A DNA stretch of 64,000 bases from Labrenzia sp. OB1 (GTDB taxonomy: Bacteria > Pseudomonadota > Alphaproteobacteria > Rhizobiales > Stappiaceae), in contig NZ_JSEP01000011.1 in assembly GCF_001624695.1 (NCBI RefSeq), positions 117,920 through 181,919 of the forward strand, written 5' to 3'. Below are positions 17,287 to 26,600 of this stretch, in pieces. Under the pieces are notes generated by a model. It saw nothing but the letters and a program-made list of their open reading frames with translations, was not told where the DNA came from and did not search any database. Both the position numbers and the translations under genes were made by a program. How positions within the stretch are numbered: position 1 is the first letter of the stretch; every line of letters begins with the position of its first letter.

Positions 17287-18728
17287 CTTTCGGATCGCTT
17301 CTCCGCAGGGCCCCTTCCTTGCTGTGGCCGGGCACACTGGCCTCCCAACTTATCGTGCTGCTTCTTCTGGCCATCGTGGTCGCCCAGGCCTTGAGCATCT
17401 GGATCTTCGCCGATGAACGGCGCATCGCGCTCGTGGCCGCGGCCCGCGACAACCTGCTGTCCCGCTCCGTTTCGCTGGCCGAACTCATGGAGGACACACC
17501 ACCTGCCCTGCAGGACCGGATACTGGAGGCCAGCAGCAGCCGCTTTGCCGTCTTCTGGCTAGGCAAGACGCCGCTGGCGCCCGAGCCGGGCGCATCGCGC
17601 TTCGAACAGCGTTTGCAGGACTATATGAAAAGGGATCTCGATCACGGTCAGATCGTCCATGTGAACATTCACGCGGACGAAAAACGCGGCCCGCGCAGGC
17701 TTGAAGCCCCTGAGGACGACAATGCGAGCTGGCGGTCCGTGCCTCCCGGGGAACGCCCTCAGAACCTGCGCCGGATCATGAAGAAGCCGGAGGATCTGTC
17801 CGTTTCAATCCAGATGACCGACGGGCGCTGGCTGAACACCGCGACAAGTTATCGGCCACCGGCCGGCGCCTTCATCCCGCTTCTTGTCCAGCTTGGCCTG
17901 ACGGCCCTGATGTCGGTCGTTATTATCGGCCTCGCCGTGCGGCGTGTCACACGTCCGTTGAAGGAGCTTGCGGCCAGTGCCGAGAAATTCGGCCGCGGCG
18001 AGCAGCAGGAACCGCTGACACCCAGCGGACCGCGTGAAGTCCGGGCGCTGACATCCGCCTTCAACGACATGCGCGACAGGCTGACCCGCTTTGTCCGGGA
18101 CCGGACCCGCATGCTCGCGGCCATCAGCCACGATCTGCGCACCCCGATCACGTCCCTGCGGCTGCGCGCGGAGTTCATCGACGACGACGAAAACCGCGAA
18201 AAGGTTATCGAGACCCTCGACGAAATGGCCGCGATGACCGAGGCCGCATTGAGGTTTGCGCGGGACGAAGCCCATACGGAGACGGCCGAGAACGCCGATC
18301 TCGGCGCCATTCTCGAGGCGCTTGCCGGCGACCAGCAGGATTTCGGCAAGGACTGCACGGTAGAGACGGATGGACGGATTGTGCTGCCATGCCGTCCCGT
18401 CGCCTTGAAGCGGGCGTTCCGCAACCTGATCGAAAACGGCATCCGTTACGCCAATGCCGTCTCGGTGCTTGCTGCCAGAGAAGGTCGGGAAGCCGTGATC
18501 CGCATCCGCGACAGCGGTCCCGGCATCCCTGAAGACAGATTGAAGGACGTCTTCGAACCCTTTGTCAGACTTGAGGAATCACGCAGCGAGGAAACCGGCG
18601 GCATTGGTCTTGGTCTCGCCATCACCCGGTCGATCATTCATGGCCACGGCGGCAGCATCGCGCTGAACAACCGGCCGGAAGGCGGGCTGGAAGCCGAAGT
18701 CAGGCTGCCGCTTGGAGAAGACAGGTAG
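17283..18728 (+). CDS. Two-component sensor histidine kinase (EnvZ-like)
   Basis: An inner-membrane kinase of 481 residues. Transmembrane segment 1 is at ~21-41 and segment 2 at ~197-219; between them is a ~155-residue periplasmic sensor region. A HAMP domain follows (RRVTRPLKELAASAEKFGRG), then the HisKA domain with H283 in AAISHDLRTPITSLRLR, then the HATPase domain (NLIENGIRYA, DSGPGIPEDRL, GIGLGLAITRSII). The ATG overlaps the response regulator stop (ATGA). The sensor region has no family that I can name, so the signal is unknown; the neighbouring calcium-binding protein makes a divalent-cation or envelope signal conceivable. Confidence 0.92.
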   Translation: MTFGSLLRRAPSLLWPGTLASQLIVLLLLAIVVAQALSIWIFADERRIALVAAARDNLLSRSVSLAELMEDTPPALQDRILEASSSRFAVFWLGKTPLAPEPGASRFEQRLQDYMKRDLDHGQIVHVNIHADEKRGPRRLEAPEDDNASWRSVPPGERPQNLRRIMKKPEDLSVSIQMTDGRWLNTATSYRPPAGAFIPLLVQLGLTALMSVVIIGLAVRRVTRPLKELAASAEKFGRGEQQEPLTPSGPREVRALTSAFNDMRDRLTRFVRDRTRMLAAISHDLRTPITSLRLRAEFIDDDENREKVIETLDEMAAMTEAALRFARDEAHTETAENADLGAILEALAGDQQDFGKDCTVETDGRIVLPCRPVALKRAFRNLIENGIRYANAVSVLAAREGREAVIRIRDSGPGIPEDRLKDVFEPFVRLEESRSEETGGIGLGLAITRSIIHGHGGSIALNNRPEGGLEAEVRLPLGEDR

Positions 18729-19161
18729 ACGGCTCCCCGCAAATGGCGCAAACAAGCGCGAAATCGCCAGAGTGCCGTCTGGGGTAAACCTGAGCCCTGT
18801 CCGGGATACTTACTGCGGTCGGTCGATGTCACCCGCCCCGAAGCTTTAGGCGGCTCTGATCTGGTTCAAAAAGACATCGCCCTGCGTTTGCAACGTTTCG
18901 GAATGGCCCGCCCCCCCGTTGCACCCCTCAGAACATCACGTGCGGCATCCCTGTTTGCGGGGCTGCCTTTGTGACCACCACACTCGTCTGACCCACTTCC
19001 GTCGCACCTACGGCTGCGATCAGCGTGCATTGCGCAATTTCCGATGCCAATTCGACTGCAATTGTGAGGTCACACAGCGCGATCCGATGGATTGGCTCCG
19101 GCAGTCGCGCATGTCTGGAACCGCGAGGATGGAATGCTGCCGGCTTGCTTCCTGACACCCG
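18729..19161. other. Intergenic region without a supported gene
   Basis: About 430 bases separate the kinase gene (plus) from the broken monooxygenase gene (minus). Short frames exist in several phases but none has a ribosome-binding site or a recognisable fold. I see no clear terminator hairpin with a T-run for either convergent gene. Confidence 0.45.
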
Positions 19162-20306
19162 TCAGGGCGCACCGGACGGCGTCAGCGTCCCCGAGATCAG
19201 GCGGGAGAGCAGCGCAGGCATGGGCGGAACGCGGCTCACCGGAAAAAGAACATTGTCTCTTAGTACCGGCAACCACCTGCTCTCGCTCTGATAGGCCGGC
19301 GTGAACATGGCGCTGATCGCCTGATAGACGCCGACATGCCGGCGCCGGGCACGGCCATAGGCCGGCAGCGCCTGGTCAGACGACAACGTTTCAAGGGCCT
19401 GTGCCAGGACTGCCGCATCCAGAAGCGCCATGTTGGCGCCCTGCCCGAGCTGCGGGCTGGCACGATGTGCCGCATCGCCGATGAAGACGATCCGCTCTCC
19501 CCAGGTCTTTCTGAGCGACCCATGGCTGTAACGCGCCATTGTCATCTGGTCCGGCTCGGTGATCTGGTCGATGAAGGGCCCGGCTTCCGGCCAGAGCGAC
19601 ACGGCCTCGTCTCTCCAGGACCGCAATCCCCGGCGCAGCCACTCAGCATGGCCATCGGCCTTGAGCGACCAGAACAAGGCGCCTTGCGCGTGTCCTTGCC
19701 GGGCATCCGCCCGACAGGCAGCACGCCGATCATCCGGTCGGCCCGCCGGTAGCGTTGCGACAGGTGGTCCTCGGCCAGAACGCCCGGCACCCAGTCAACC
19801 GTTCCCCAGACAGCACCGAAGGCAAGCGCGCGCGCCTTCAAAGGCGACAGCACGGAATTGACACCGGACGCATCGACCACAAGATCGAATTTTTCGGAGA
19901 CCGACCCGTCCGTGAACCGAAGCCGCCCGTCCTTCAATCCGCTTACCTGATGACCGCAATGCCAGGCCAGACCCAGACCGCGGGCTTTCTCATAAAGGGC
20001 GGAAAACAGTGACGCGCGGTGAATGCCCAGACCCGGGATCCTGCCGTAGGAGACGTCCAGAACCCGCCGGCCGGTTGACGCGGAATGACCGAGCACCCGC
20101 GCTATCGGCGTTGCATGCGCCAGAACCGCCTCCGCAACACCGGCAAGCCTCAACATCTCCAGTCCGACCGGCTGGATCATCAGCCCGGATCCGACCGGCG
20201 CAGGTTCGTGAAACTGCTCGAAGACGGAAATCTCGTGTCCGAGGCGCTCGATCAGGATGGCAGCCGCAAGCCCTCCGATCCCCGCACCGGCAATTGCGAT
20301 TTTCAT
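19162..20306 (-). pseudogene. Frameshifted FAD-dependent monooxygenase (UbiH/salicylate-hydroxylase-like)
   Basis: The first part (from the ATG at 20306) has the dinucleotide-binding IAIAGAGIGGLAAAILIERLG start, VGSGLMIQPVG and the DLVVDASGVNS motif. The coding sense then shifts frame at about 19680-19695; the second part reads ALFWSLKADGHAEW, then the conserved GERIVFIGDAAHRASPQLGQGANMA FAD motif and the family C-terminus, stopping at 19162. Joined, the protein would be ~380 residues, normal for the family. A single net +2 or -1 shift explains it. It is the last gene of a five-gene operon (22380 to 19162). Either the gene is inactive or the base call is wrong. Confidence 0.85.
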
Positions 20307-20357
20307 GGGATTTGCTTTCGTGTCGACGCTCGGACGGTCTCACGGAACCCGAACAGC

Positions 20358-20780
20358 CTACCGCCGCGCCTCGATCCCTCCGGCATAGGTTGCCTCATCG
20401 ACCGGCTCCAGCCAGTTGGTCGCCTTGCCGTCGCGTTCTTCCTGCATCGCCATATGCACCAGACAGGTCGTCGGGCCCGCGCCGTGCCAGTGTTTCACGT
20501 CCGGTGGTATCCAGATCACGTCGCCCGGCAGAATGGAAAGTTTCTCCTGACCCCAGACGTGAATGAACCCGGCACCGTCCAGAATCTGCAGGGTCTGCCC
20601 AAACGGATGTGTGTGCCAGTTGGTGCGCGCACCGGGTTCGAAAGTCACCTTGAGGGCGCGCAGACTGGCCGGCGCCGGCGCCTGGATCACCGGATCCTGC
20701 CACACCGTTCCGGTAAAATACTCCGAACTCGCCTTTAGCGACGGCCGGGACCCGGCCTCATAGACAGTCAGAACACTCAT
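20358..20780 (-). CDS. Cupin-domain protein (manganese hydroxynitrile-lyase/carboxymuconolactone-type cupin)
   Basis: A 140-residue single cupin. The metal-binding motif 1 is THPFGQT within [20 protein letters not shown], and motif 2 is [20 protein letters not shown]; the [16 protein letters not shown] start and the late [16 protein letters not shown] match the cupin group that includes (R)-selective hydroxynitrile lyases such as that of Granulicella. Members without proven activity are far more common, so the natural reaction is open. The ATG at 20780 has AGGAGG and overlaps the EamA stop codon (ATGA). It is co-transcribed with the other four genes of the operon. Confidence 0.88.
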   Translation of the reverse strand: MSVLTVYEAGSRPSLKASSEYFTGTVWQDPVIQAPAPASLRALKVTFEPGARTNWHTHPFGQTLQILDGAGFIHVWGQEKLSILPGDVIWIPPDVKHWHGAGPTTCLVHMAMQEERDGKATNWLEPVDEATYAGGIEARR

Positions 20781-21697
20781 GGCACCTCCTTGCCCGCATC
20801 GGGCGTGACTCGCGAATTGTCTTTCTTGGGCCAGTTGATCAGAACAACACCGAAAATGGCAAGACAGATTCCGGCGAATGTTTCCAGCTCCAGCCGTTCC
20901 GACAGGAACACCACTCCCAGAAAGACCCCGACCCCGGAGCGCAGATAGGCCTGACTGGCTGTCCCCATTGCCCCCAGTGTCGAAAGCAGGCGAAAATAGA
21001 TCAGAAACGCCAGCGCCGTGCAGACAAGGCCGAGGACCAGAGCCGCGACAACACCGGTAGCATCCGGCGAGAGCGTCCAGGGACGCTCGGCTACCAGGCT
21101 GAACGGCACGAGCACCAGCGCGGAACATATCAGCGTTCCGGTGGCGGTCACGATTGGCGGCATTCCGGCAAACCGCCTGCCCTGCAGCGCCGCGATGCCG
21201 TACAGCGCCGCACCCGACAGGACTGCGAGCTGGGCGATTAGGTTCTTGCCGAGATCCTCCAGCGCACCGACACCCACGATCAGGATAATCCCCCCGAAAC
21301 CGAGAAGCACTCCTGCAAGCGGGCGAAACCCCGGGCGCTGTGCACCGCCCATCAGCAGCCAGGAAAAGACGAACACCCAGAGCGGCGAGGTGGAATTGAG
21401 CACGCTGGAGACCGCCGTGCCCGCATATTGCTGTCCCCACGCCAGCAGCAGCCAGGGCCCTGTGCTGTTGACCAGCGATTGTATGAAGAACAGGCGCCAA
21501 CTGCGGGCGTCGAGCGGCATCCGGATGCCCCGTACTGCCATGATCGCCAGAAGCGCGACGGCGGCGGACAGCACCCTGACGGCGATCAGCGTCGCCGGCG
21601 GAATTGTCGGCAACGCAAGCGCGATCCAGAAATAGGACGATCCCCACAAAAGGGCGAGCAAGCCCAGCAGGGCAAATTCGAAAGAGCGGTTTTGCAT
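20777..21697 (-). CDS. EamA/DMT-family transporter
   Basis: A 306-residue inner-membrane protein with ten hydrophobic helices in two EamA repeats. Typical wording includes LLGLLALLWGSSYFWIALAL at the start and the conserved second-half LSTLGAMGTASQAYLRSGVGV. DMT carriers of this type usually export small metabolites or amino acids. Its position between an ABM monooxygenase and a cupin gene suggests it exports a substrate, product or toxic intermediate of that pathway. It begins 9 bases after the ABM stop and overlaps the cupin start. Confidence 0.9.
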   Translation of the reverse strand: MQNRSFEFALLGLLALLWGSSYFWIALALPTIPPATLIAVRVLSAAVALLAIMAVRGIRMPLDARSWRLFFIQSLVNSTGPWLLLAWGQQYAGTAVSSVLNSTSPLWVFVFSWLLMGGAQRPGFRPLAGVLLGFGGIILIVGVGALEDLGKNLIAQLAVLSGAALYGIAALQGRRFAGMPPIVTATGTLICSALVLVPFSLVAERPWTLSPDATGVVAALVLGLVCTALAFLIYFRLLSTLGAMGTASQAYLRSGVGVFLGVVFLSERLELETFAGICLAIFGVVLINWPKKDNSRVTPDAGKEVP

Positions 21698-21706
21698 GGA
21701 GCTGGT

Positions 21707-22051
21707 TTATCCGTTCACGGCGCGACTGTCTTCAGGCGCCTGGTCCCGCTCTTCCATGCCGTAGTCGCGCAGCACATGTGCCACGCGGAGCCTGTAGTCC
21801 CTGAAATAACTGCTCCGCCCGGCCTTTTGCGCCATGCGATGCTGGGTCAGGCTGCGCCATTCATCAAGCGCTTTTTCGTCCCGGAAAAAAGACACGGACA
21901 GGAGTTTTTCCGGGTCTGTCAGGCTTTGAAACCGTTCAACGGACACGAATCCGTCGATCTGTTCGACCAAGGGCCGCATCTCGGCGGCCATGTCGAGATA
22001 GGCCTGCTTCTTGTCAGCATGCGGAATGACCTCGAATATCACGGCTATCAT
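21707..22051 (-). CDS. Antibiotic-biosynthesis-monooxygenase (ABM) domain protein
   Basis: A 114-residue protein with the ferredoxin-like ABM fold: IAVIFEVIPHADKKQAYLDM at the start, a central GFVSVERFQSL strand and SVSFFRDEKALDEWRSLTQH, the family signature. ABM proteins are cofactor-free or heme-binding oxygenases, or non-enzymatic relatives. Its ATG overlaps the stop of the NIPSNAP-like gene, and it precedes the EamA gene. Function within the operon is probably oxidation of a small aromatic or quinone, as inference. Confidence 0.86.
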   Translation of the reverse strand: MIAVIFEVIPHADKKQAYLDMAAEMRPLVEQIDGFVSVERFQSLTDPEKLLSVSFFRDEKALDEWRSLTQHRMAQKAGRSSYFRDYRLRVAHVLRDYGMEERDQAPEDSRAVNG

Positions 22052-22380
22052 CGACTGCTCTCTTTACCGGCATGCGGTGCGGACGCCAGTTTCAGGAAGG
22101 TCCGGTCTTCCCGCAAGATAAATCTTTCCGATTGCGCGAAGGCGTAGTTTTCCTGCCCAAGCGGATCGGCGGCCAACCGCGCCCGGTAGGCCTCATAAGC
22201 TGCCAGATTTTGGATGGTATAGACCCCGTAGGCCAGGGTGGAGGAACCTTCATGCGGAGCGAAATAGCCGATCAGATCCGCCCCGCATCGGGGAATCGCC
22301 TGACCCCAGTTGCGGGCATACTGTTCGAAGGCCGTCTTTTTCGCCGGGTCGATGTGATAGCGGATGAAACAGGTGATCAT
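22048..22380 (-). CDS. NIPSNAP-family protein
   Basis: A 110-residue protein of the NIPSNAP/dimeric alpha-beta-barrel group: ITCFIRYHIDPAKKTAFEQYARNW at the start and a LAYGVYTIQNLAAYEAYRARL middle. The family is small and of unknown biochemical role, and it often sits with ABM-type oxygenases. The ATG at 22380 is preferred because GGAAAGG lies ten bases upstream; 22389 is an in-frame alternative. It is the first gene of the operon and is divergent from the HTH regulator gene, 116 bases away. Confidence 0.83.
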   Translation of the reverse strand: MITCFIRYHIDPAKKTAFEQYARNWGQAIPRCGADLIGYFAPHEGSSTLAYGVYTIQNLAAYEAYRARLAADPLGQENYAFAQSERFILREDRTFLKLASAPHAGKESSR

Positions 22381-22496
22381 GACGGTCATGCCTTTCCGTT
22401 GCCGTTGACCTGTTCCATGTGCCATGGTCTGCGGCAGGAATGCTTCGACAAGGATCGAACCATGAAAGACCAACTATCCGTGAAGGCGACCTGTCC

Positions 22497-23183
22497 ATGA
22501 AAGATGGCCCGGACATTGCCCGCATAGGATCGCTGATCGGCGATCCCGCCCGCGCCAACATCCTCAGTGCACTGATGAGCGGCAAAGCTCTGACGGCAAC
22601 GGAACTTGCCACCGAGGCCGGGATTACCGGACAGACCGCCAGCTCTCACTTGAAAAAGCTGATGGAAGGCGGATTGCTGACCCAGGCCAAACAGGGCCGG
22701 CACCGGTATTTCACCCTCGCCGGTCCGGAGGTCGGCACGGTTGTGGAAGCGCTCATGGGTCTTGCGGCGCGAAAGGGCCATTTGCGCACCCGCACGGGCC
22801 CGAAGGACCCGGCAATGCGCGCCGCCCGCGTCTGCTACGACCATCTCGCCGGCGATCTGGCCGTGCGGATGTACGACAGTCTTCAAACCCGCGGATTTCT
22901 GGTGGTCTCGACGGACAAGGGCGGGCTCGGGCTGACCGAAGGCGGCAGGAACTTCGTCTCCACGATCGGCATCGATCTGGACGCCCTCGGCGCCACCCGC
23001 CGCCCACTCTGCCGCGCCTGTCTCGACTGGAGCGAACGGCGCAACCACCTTGCCGGCAGTCTCGGGGCAGCGCTTTTCGACCGGTTCCAGGACAAGGGCT
23101 GGCTGCGACGTGAAGCCGGCAGCCGGGTCGTGACCATCCACCCAAACGGACACGCGGAGCTTTGCAAGCTGTTTCCAGCTTAA
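22497..23183 (+). CDS. ArsR-like helix-turn-helix transcriptional regulator
   Basis: A 228-residue regulator. Residues ~1-80 form an ArsR-type winged helix (IGDPARANILSALMSGKALTATELA, ITGQTASSHLKKLMEGGLL, KQGRHRYFTL). The long C-terminal part (~140 residues) includes a CRACLDW motif and several further cysteines. It is larger than minimal ArsR repressors (~100) and belongs to the long group often found next to catabolic or transport genes. The ATG at 22497 is preceded by AAGGCGAC. It lies divergent to the NIPSNAP-ABM-EamA-cupin-monooxygenase operon and probably represses it. The ligand is unknown. Confidence 0.88.
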   Translation: MKDGPDIARIGSLIGDPARANILSALMSGKALTATELATEAGITGQTASSHLKKLMEGGLLTQAKQGRHRYFTLAGPEVGTVVEALMGLAARKGHLRTRTGPKDPAMRAARVCYDHLAGDLAVRMYDSLQTRGFLVVSTDKGGLGLTEGGRNFVSTIGIDLDALGATRRPLCRACLDWSERRNHLAGSLGAALFDRFQDKGWLRREAGSRVVTIHPNGHAELCKLFPA

Positions 23184-23192
23184 GTGTGGACC

Positions 23193-23220
23193 AAAACAAA
23201 AAACCCGGCCGAAGCCGGGT
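23193..23220 (-). terminator. Rho-independent terminator of the 47-residue gene
   Basis: On the minus strand a 7-base stem (23214-23220 with 23203-23209, ACCCGGC/GCCGGGT) with a short loop is followed at once by TTTTTTGTTTT. It is about 95 bases past the stop of the small gene at 23315 and also faces the convergent HTH regulator gene. Confidence 0.85.
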
Positions 23221-23314
23221 CTTGTAGTCAGGTGAGTAGACGCTCGGGAGCATGATAAACGTCTAATCGGGGGCGTATTCCTTTTATTGGGGCCAGTGTA
23301 GCTCGGCCCTGAAC

Positions 23315-23458
23315 TCAGGAAGCCTGCTTGGACTCCTGAGTGTTCGGGAGCGCTTCGCGAAAGCTGCGGTAGAGCCGCGCCGGCAACCACGGCAGGCGGT
23401 CACGGTTGAAGTCCTGACGGTGCTGTACCAGAATAAATTTTGCAGTGTAGACGTTCAT
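23315..23458 (-). CDS. Small 47-residue protein of unknown function
   Basis: ATG at 23458 is preceded by an excellent ribosome-binding site (GAGAGGAG, seven bases before the ATG). The 47 codons run to a TGA at 23315-23317. The protein begins MNVYTAKFILVQHRQ and continues with an Arg/Trp/Leu-rich middle (RLPWLPARLYRSFREAL) and a polar tail. It has no signal peptide or membrane segment. A promoter-like AT-rich stretch and a double GTGCAC palindrome lie upstream (23518-23532), and a strong terminator lies downstream. It does not match DUF1127 and I cannot name a family. It stands alone between metH and the convergent regulator gene. Confidence 0.72.
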   Translation of the reverse strand: MNVYTAKFILVQHRQDFNRDRLPWLPARLYRSFREALPNTQESKQAS

Positions 23459-23517
23459 TTCAATCTCCTCTCAGGTGCGCCGGGTTTCCCGCACACCACA
23501 TTATCTCTTATATATAG

Positions 23518-23532
23518 GTGCACATTGTGCAC
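23518..23532. promoter_or_regulatory. GTGCAC double palindrome, candidate operator of the 47-residue gene
   Basis: Two copies of the self-complementary GTGCAC (23518-23523 and 23527-23532) sit three bases apart, making a 15-base dyad. Degenerate copies follow at about 23543-23556. Next to it on the small-gene side is a TATATATAAGAGATAAT stretch that can serve as a -10 region for the minus strand. Confidence 0.45.
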
Positions 23533-23603
23533 TTATCCAGAGCGCACTTGGTGCATATTGCCCAAAATTCGTATTATTTTCGTTACATCAGCGGCGTTCA
23601 CGC

Positions 23604-23645
23604 CAAAAACAAACGGCCTTCCGGGGGTAATCCGCGGAAGGCCGT
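23604..23645 (-). terminator. Rho-independent terminator of metH
   Basis: On the minus strand ACGGCCTTCC (23636-23645) pairs perfectly with GGAAGGCCGT (23613-23622) around a 13-base loop and is followed by TTGTTTTTGG. It begins 32 bases past the metH stop codon. Confidence 0.88.
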
Positions 23646-23676
23646 GAAAATTCCAGCTTGCAGAAGGTAAAAAAGC

Positions 23677-26600
23677 CTACTCGGCCGCCTCCATGCGGGC
23701 GGGATCGTAATTCAGGATCGGGGCCAGCCAGCGTTCGGCATAGGCCAGATCCCATCCCTTGCGGGCCGCATAATCTTCCACCTGGTCTTTTTCGATCTTG
23801 CCGACGCCGAAATAGTGGCTGTCCGGATGACTGAAATAGAGACCCGAGACCGACGATCCCGGAAGCATGGCCCGGCTTTCCGTCAGTTGAATGCCGGTCA
23901 GGCGTTCCGCATCGAGCAGTTTGAACAGCGTGTCCTTCTCGGTGTGGTCCGGCTGGGCCGGGTAACCGGCGGCTGGACGGATGCCCTGGTATTTCTCGGC
24001 GATCGTATCCTCATTGGAAAGCGCCTCGTCGGCGGCATAGCCCCAAAGGTCCTTGCGCACGATCTGGTGCAGCTTTTCCGCGAAGGCTTCCGCGAGCCGG
24101 TCGGCGAGCGCCTGTGAGAGGATCTTGCTGTAGTCGTCCCCTTCCCGCGCATAGCGCGCGGCGAGTTCGTCTTCGCCATGGCCCGCGGTCACCGCGAAAC
24201 CGCCGATCCAGTCGTTTATGCCGCTGCCCCGCGGCGCTACAAAGTCGCTGAGGGCAACATTCGCCCGCCCGCCCGCGTTCCGTTCCATCTGCTGACGCAG
24301 CGTATGAAGCGTGGCCAGCGTTTCGGAGCGGCTCTCGTCGGTGAAGAGACGAATGTCGTCACCATCCGCATTGGCCGGCCACAGGGTTGCAACGCCTTTT
24401 GCGGTCAGGAGCTTGCCCTCGACGATCTCGTCCAGCATCCGCCGCGCATCGTCGTAAAGCGCCCTGGCCGCCGGACCGTAGCGATTGTCGGTCAGCACCG
24501 CCGGATAGCGGCCCTTGATCTCCCAGGTGGAGAAGAACGGCGTCCAGTCGATCAGCGGCACCAGATCTTCCAGCGGATAATCCTCGAACACCGTCCTGCC
24601 CGGTTTCAGCGGCGCCACCGGAGGTTTGCCGGAGAAATCGGATTTGAAGGCATTCTCGCGCGCCACGGCAAGCGGGCTGCGCTTCTGCGCGCCCCGGCCG
24701 GCGGCATGTTTTTCGGCGATGTCCGCGTATTCGACGCGGATATCGTCAAAATAAGGCTCTCGGCCACCTTCGCTCATCAGCTTGGAGACAACTCCCACCG
24801 CGCGCCCGGCGTCGGTGACATAGATCGCCTGCCCGCGTTGGTAATTCGGATGGACTTTGACCGCAGTGTGGATCTTCGACGTCGTCGCCCCGCCGATCAG
24901 CAAGGGCAGGTCCATGCCTTCCCGCTCCAGCTCGCCGGCAACGTGGCACATCTCGTCGAGTGACGGAGTGATCAGACCGCTGAGCCCGATGATGTCGACT
25001 TTCTCCTGCCGTGCGGTTTCAAGAATTTTCGCGGCGGGCACCATTACACCCAGGTCGATCACCTCGAAATTGTTGCACTGGAGAACGACGCCGACGATGT
25101 TCTTGCCGATGTCATGCACATCGCCTTTCACTGTCGCCATCAGGATTTTGCCATTCGAGGAATGACCGGTGATCCCCAGCTCTTCCTTTTCCTTCTCCAT
25201 GAAGGGCATCAGATAAGCAACGGCCTTTTTCATCACGCGCGCGGATTTGACCACCTGCGGCAGGAACATCTGGCCGGACCCGAACAGGTCGCCGACCACA
25301 TTCATGCCATCCATCAGCGGCCCCTCGATCACGTGCAGCGGCCGGTCGAAGGACTGGCGTGCCTCTTCCGTATCCTCTTCCACGTAGTCGGCAATGCCAT
25401 GCACCAGCGCGTGTTCCATGCGTTTGGCAACGTCCCAGGTGCGCCAGGTGAGATCCGCCACCCGTTTCTGGCCGCCCTCGCCCTTCCAGCGCTCGGCTGC
25501 TTCCAGCATGCGGTCGGTGCTGTCGTCGCGGCGGTTCAGTACCACGTCACCGCACAGCTCGCGCAGCTCCTTGTCCAGATCGTTGTAGACGGCAAGCTGA
25601 CCGGCATTGACGATGCCCATATCCATTCCGCGCTGGATGGCATGGTAGAGAAACACCGAATGCATCGCCTCGCGCACGGCCTCGTTGCCGCGGAACGAAA
25701 AACTCAGGTTCGAAACGCCACCCGAGACATGCGCATGCGGCAGGTTCTCGCGGATCCAGCCGGTCGCCTCGATGAAGTCGACGCCGTAGTTGTTGTGTTC
25801 CTCAATGCCGGTTGCGACCGCGAAAATATTCGGATCGAAAATGATGTCTTCCGGCGGGAACCCGACCTCTTCCGTCAACAGCTTGTAGGAACGCGCGCAG
25901 ATCTCGGTCTTGCGCTCGAAACTGTCGGCCTGTCCCTGCTCGTCGAAAGCCATCACCACAACGGCCGCGCCGTAGCGGCGGACGAGTTTCGCCTGGTCGA
26001 TGAAGGCTTCTTCGCCTTCCTTCATGGAAATGGAGTTCACCACCCCCTTGCCCTGGATGCATTTGAGACCGGCCTCGATCACGCTCCATTTGGAACTGTC
26101 GATCATCACCGGCACCTTGGCGATATCCGGTTCGGCGGCCACAAGATTGAGGAAGGTGACCATGGCCTCCTCGGAGTCCAGAAGTCCCTCGTCCATGTTG
26201 ACGTCGATGATCTGGGCGCCGTTCTCGACCTGCTGGCGGGCAACCTCCAGCGCGGCCGCGTAGTCGTCCTCCTTGATCAGTTTGCGGAAGCGGGCCGAGC
26301 CGGTAACGTTGGTCCGTTCGCCGACGTTGACGAAGTTGGTTTCTTTCGTGACCACAAATGGCTCGAGTCCCGAAAGCCGCATATGCCGCTCGATTTTCGG
26401 GATCTCGCGCGGTTTCGTGTCCGCGACGGCCTCGGCAATCGCCCGGATATGCGCCGGCGTGGTTCCGCAGCAGCCACCGACGATGTTCACCAGTCCGGCC
26501 GAGGCGAATTCGCCGACCAGTCCGGCCATATGCTCCGGGCTTTCATCATATTCGCCGAATTCATTGGGCAGGCCCGCGTTCGGATAGGCGCAGACCAGTG

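Noticed and set aside
23315..23458. DUF1127 assignment for the 47-residue protein
   Set aside because: It lacks the Leu-Asp-Arg-Leu-Leu-Arg-Asp-Ile-Gly type ending of DUF1127; left unassigned.
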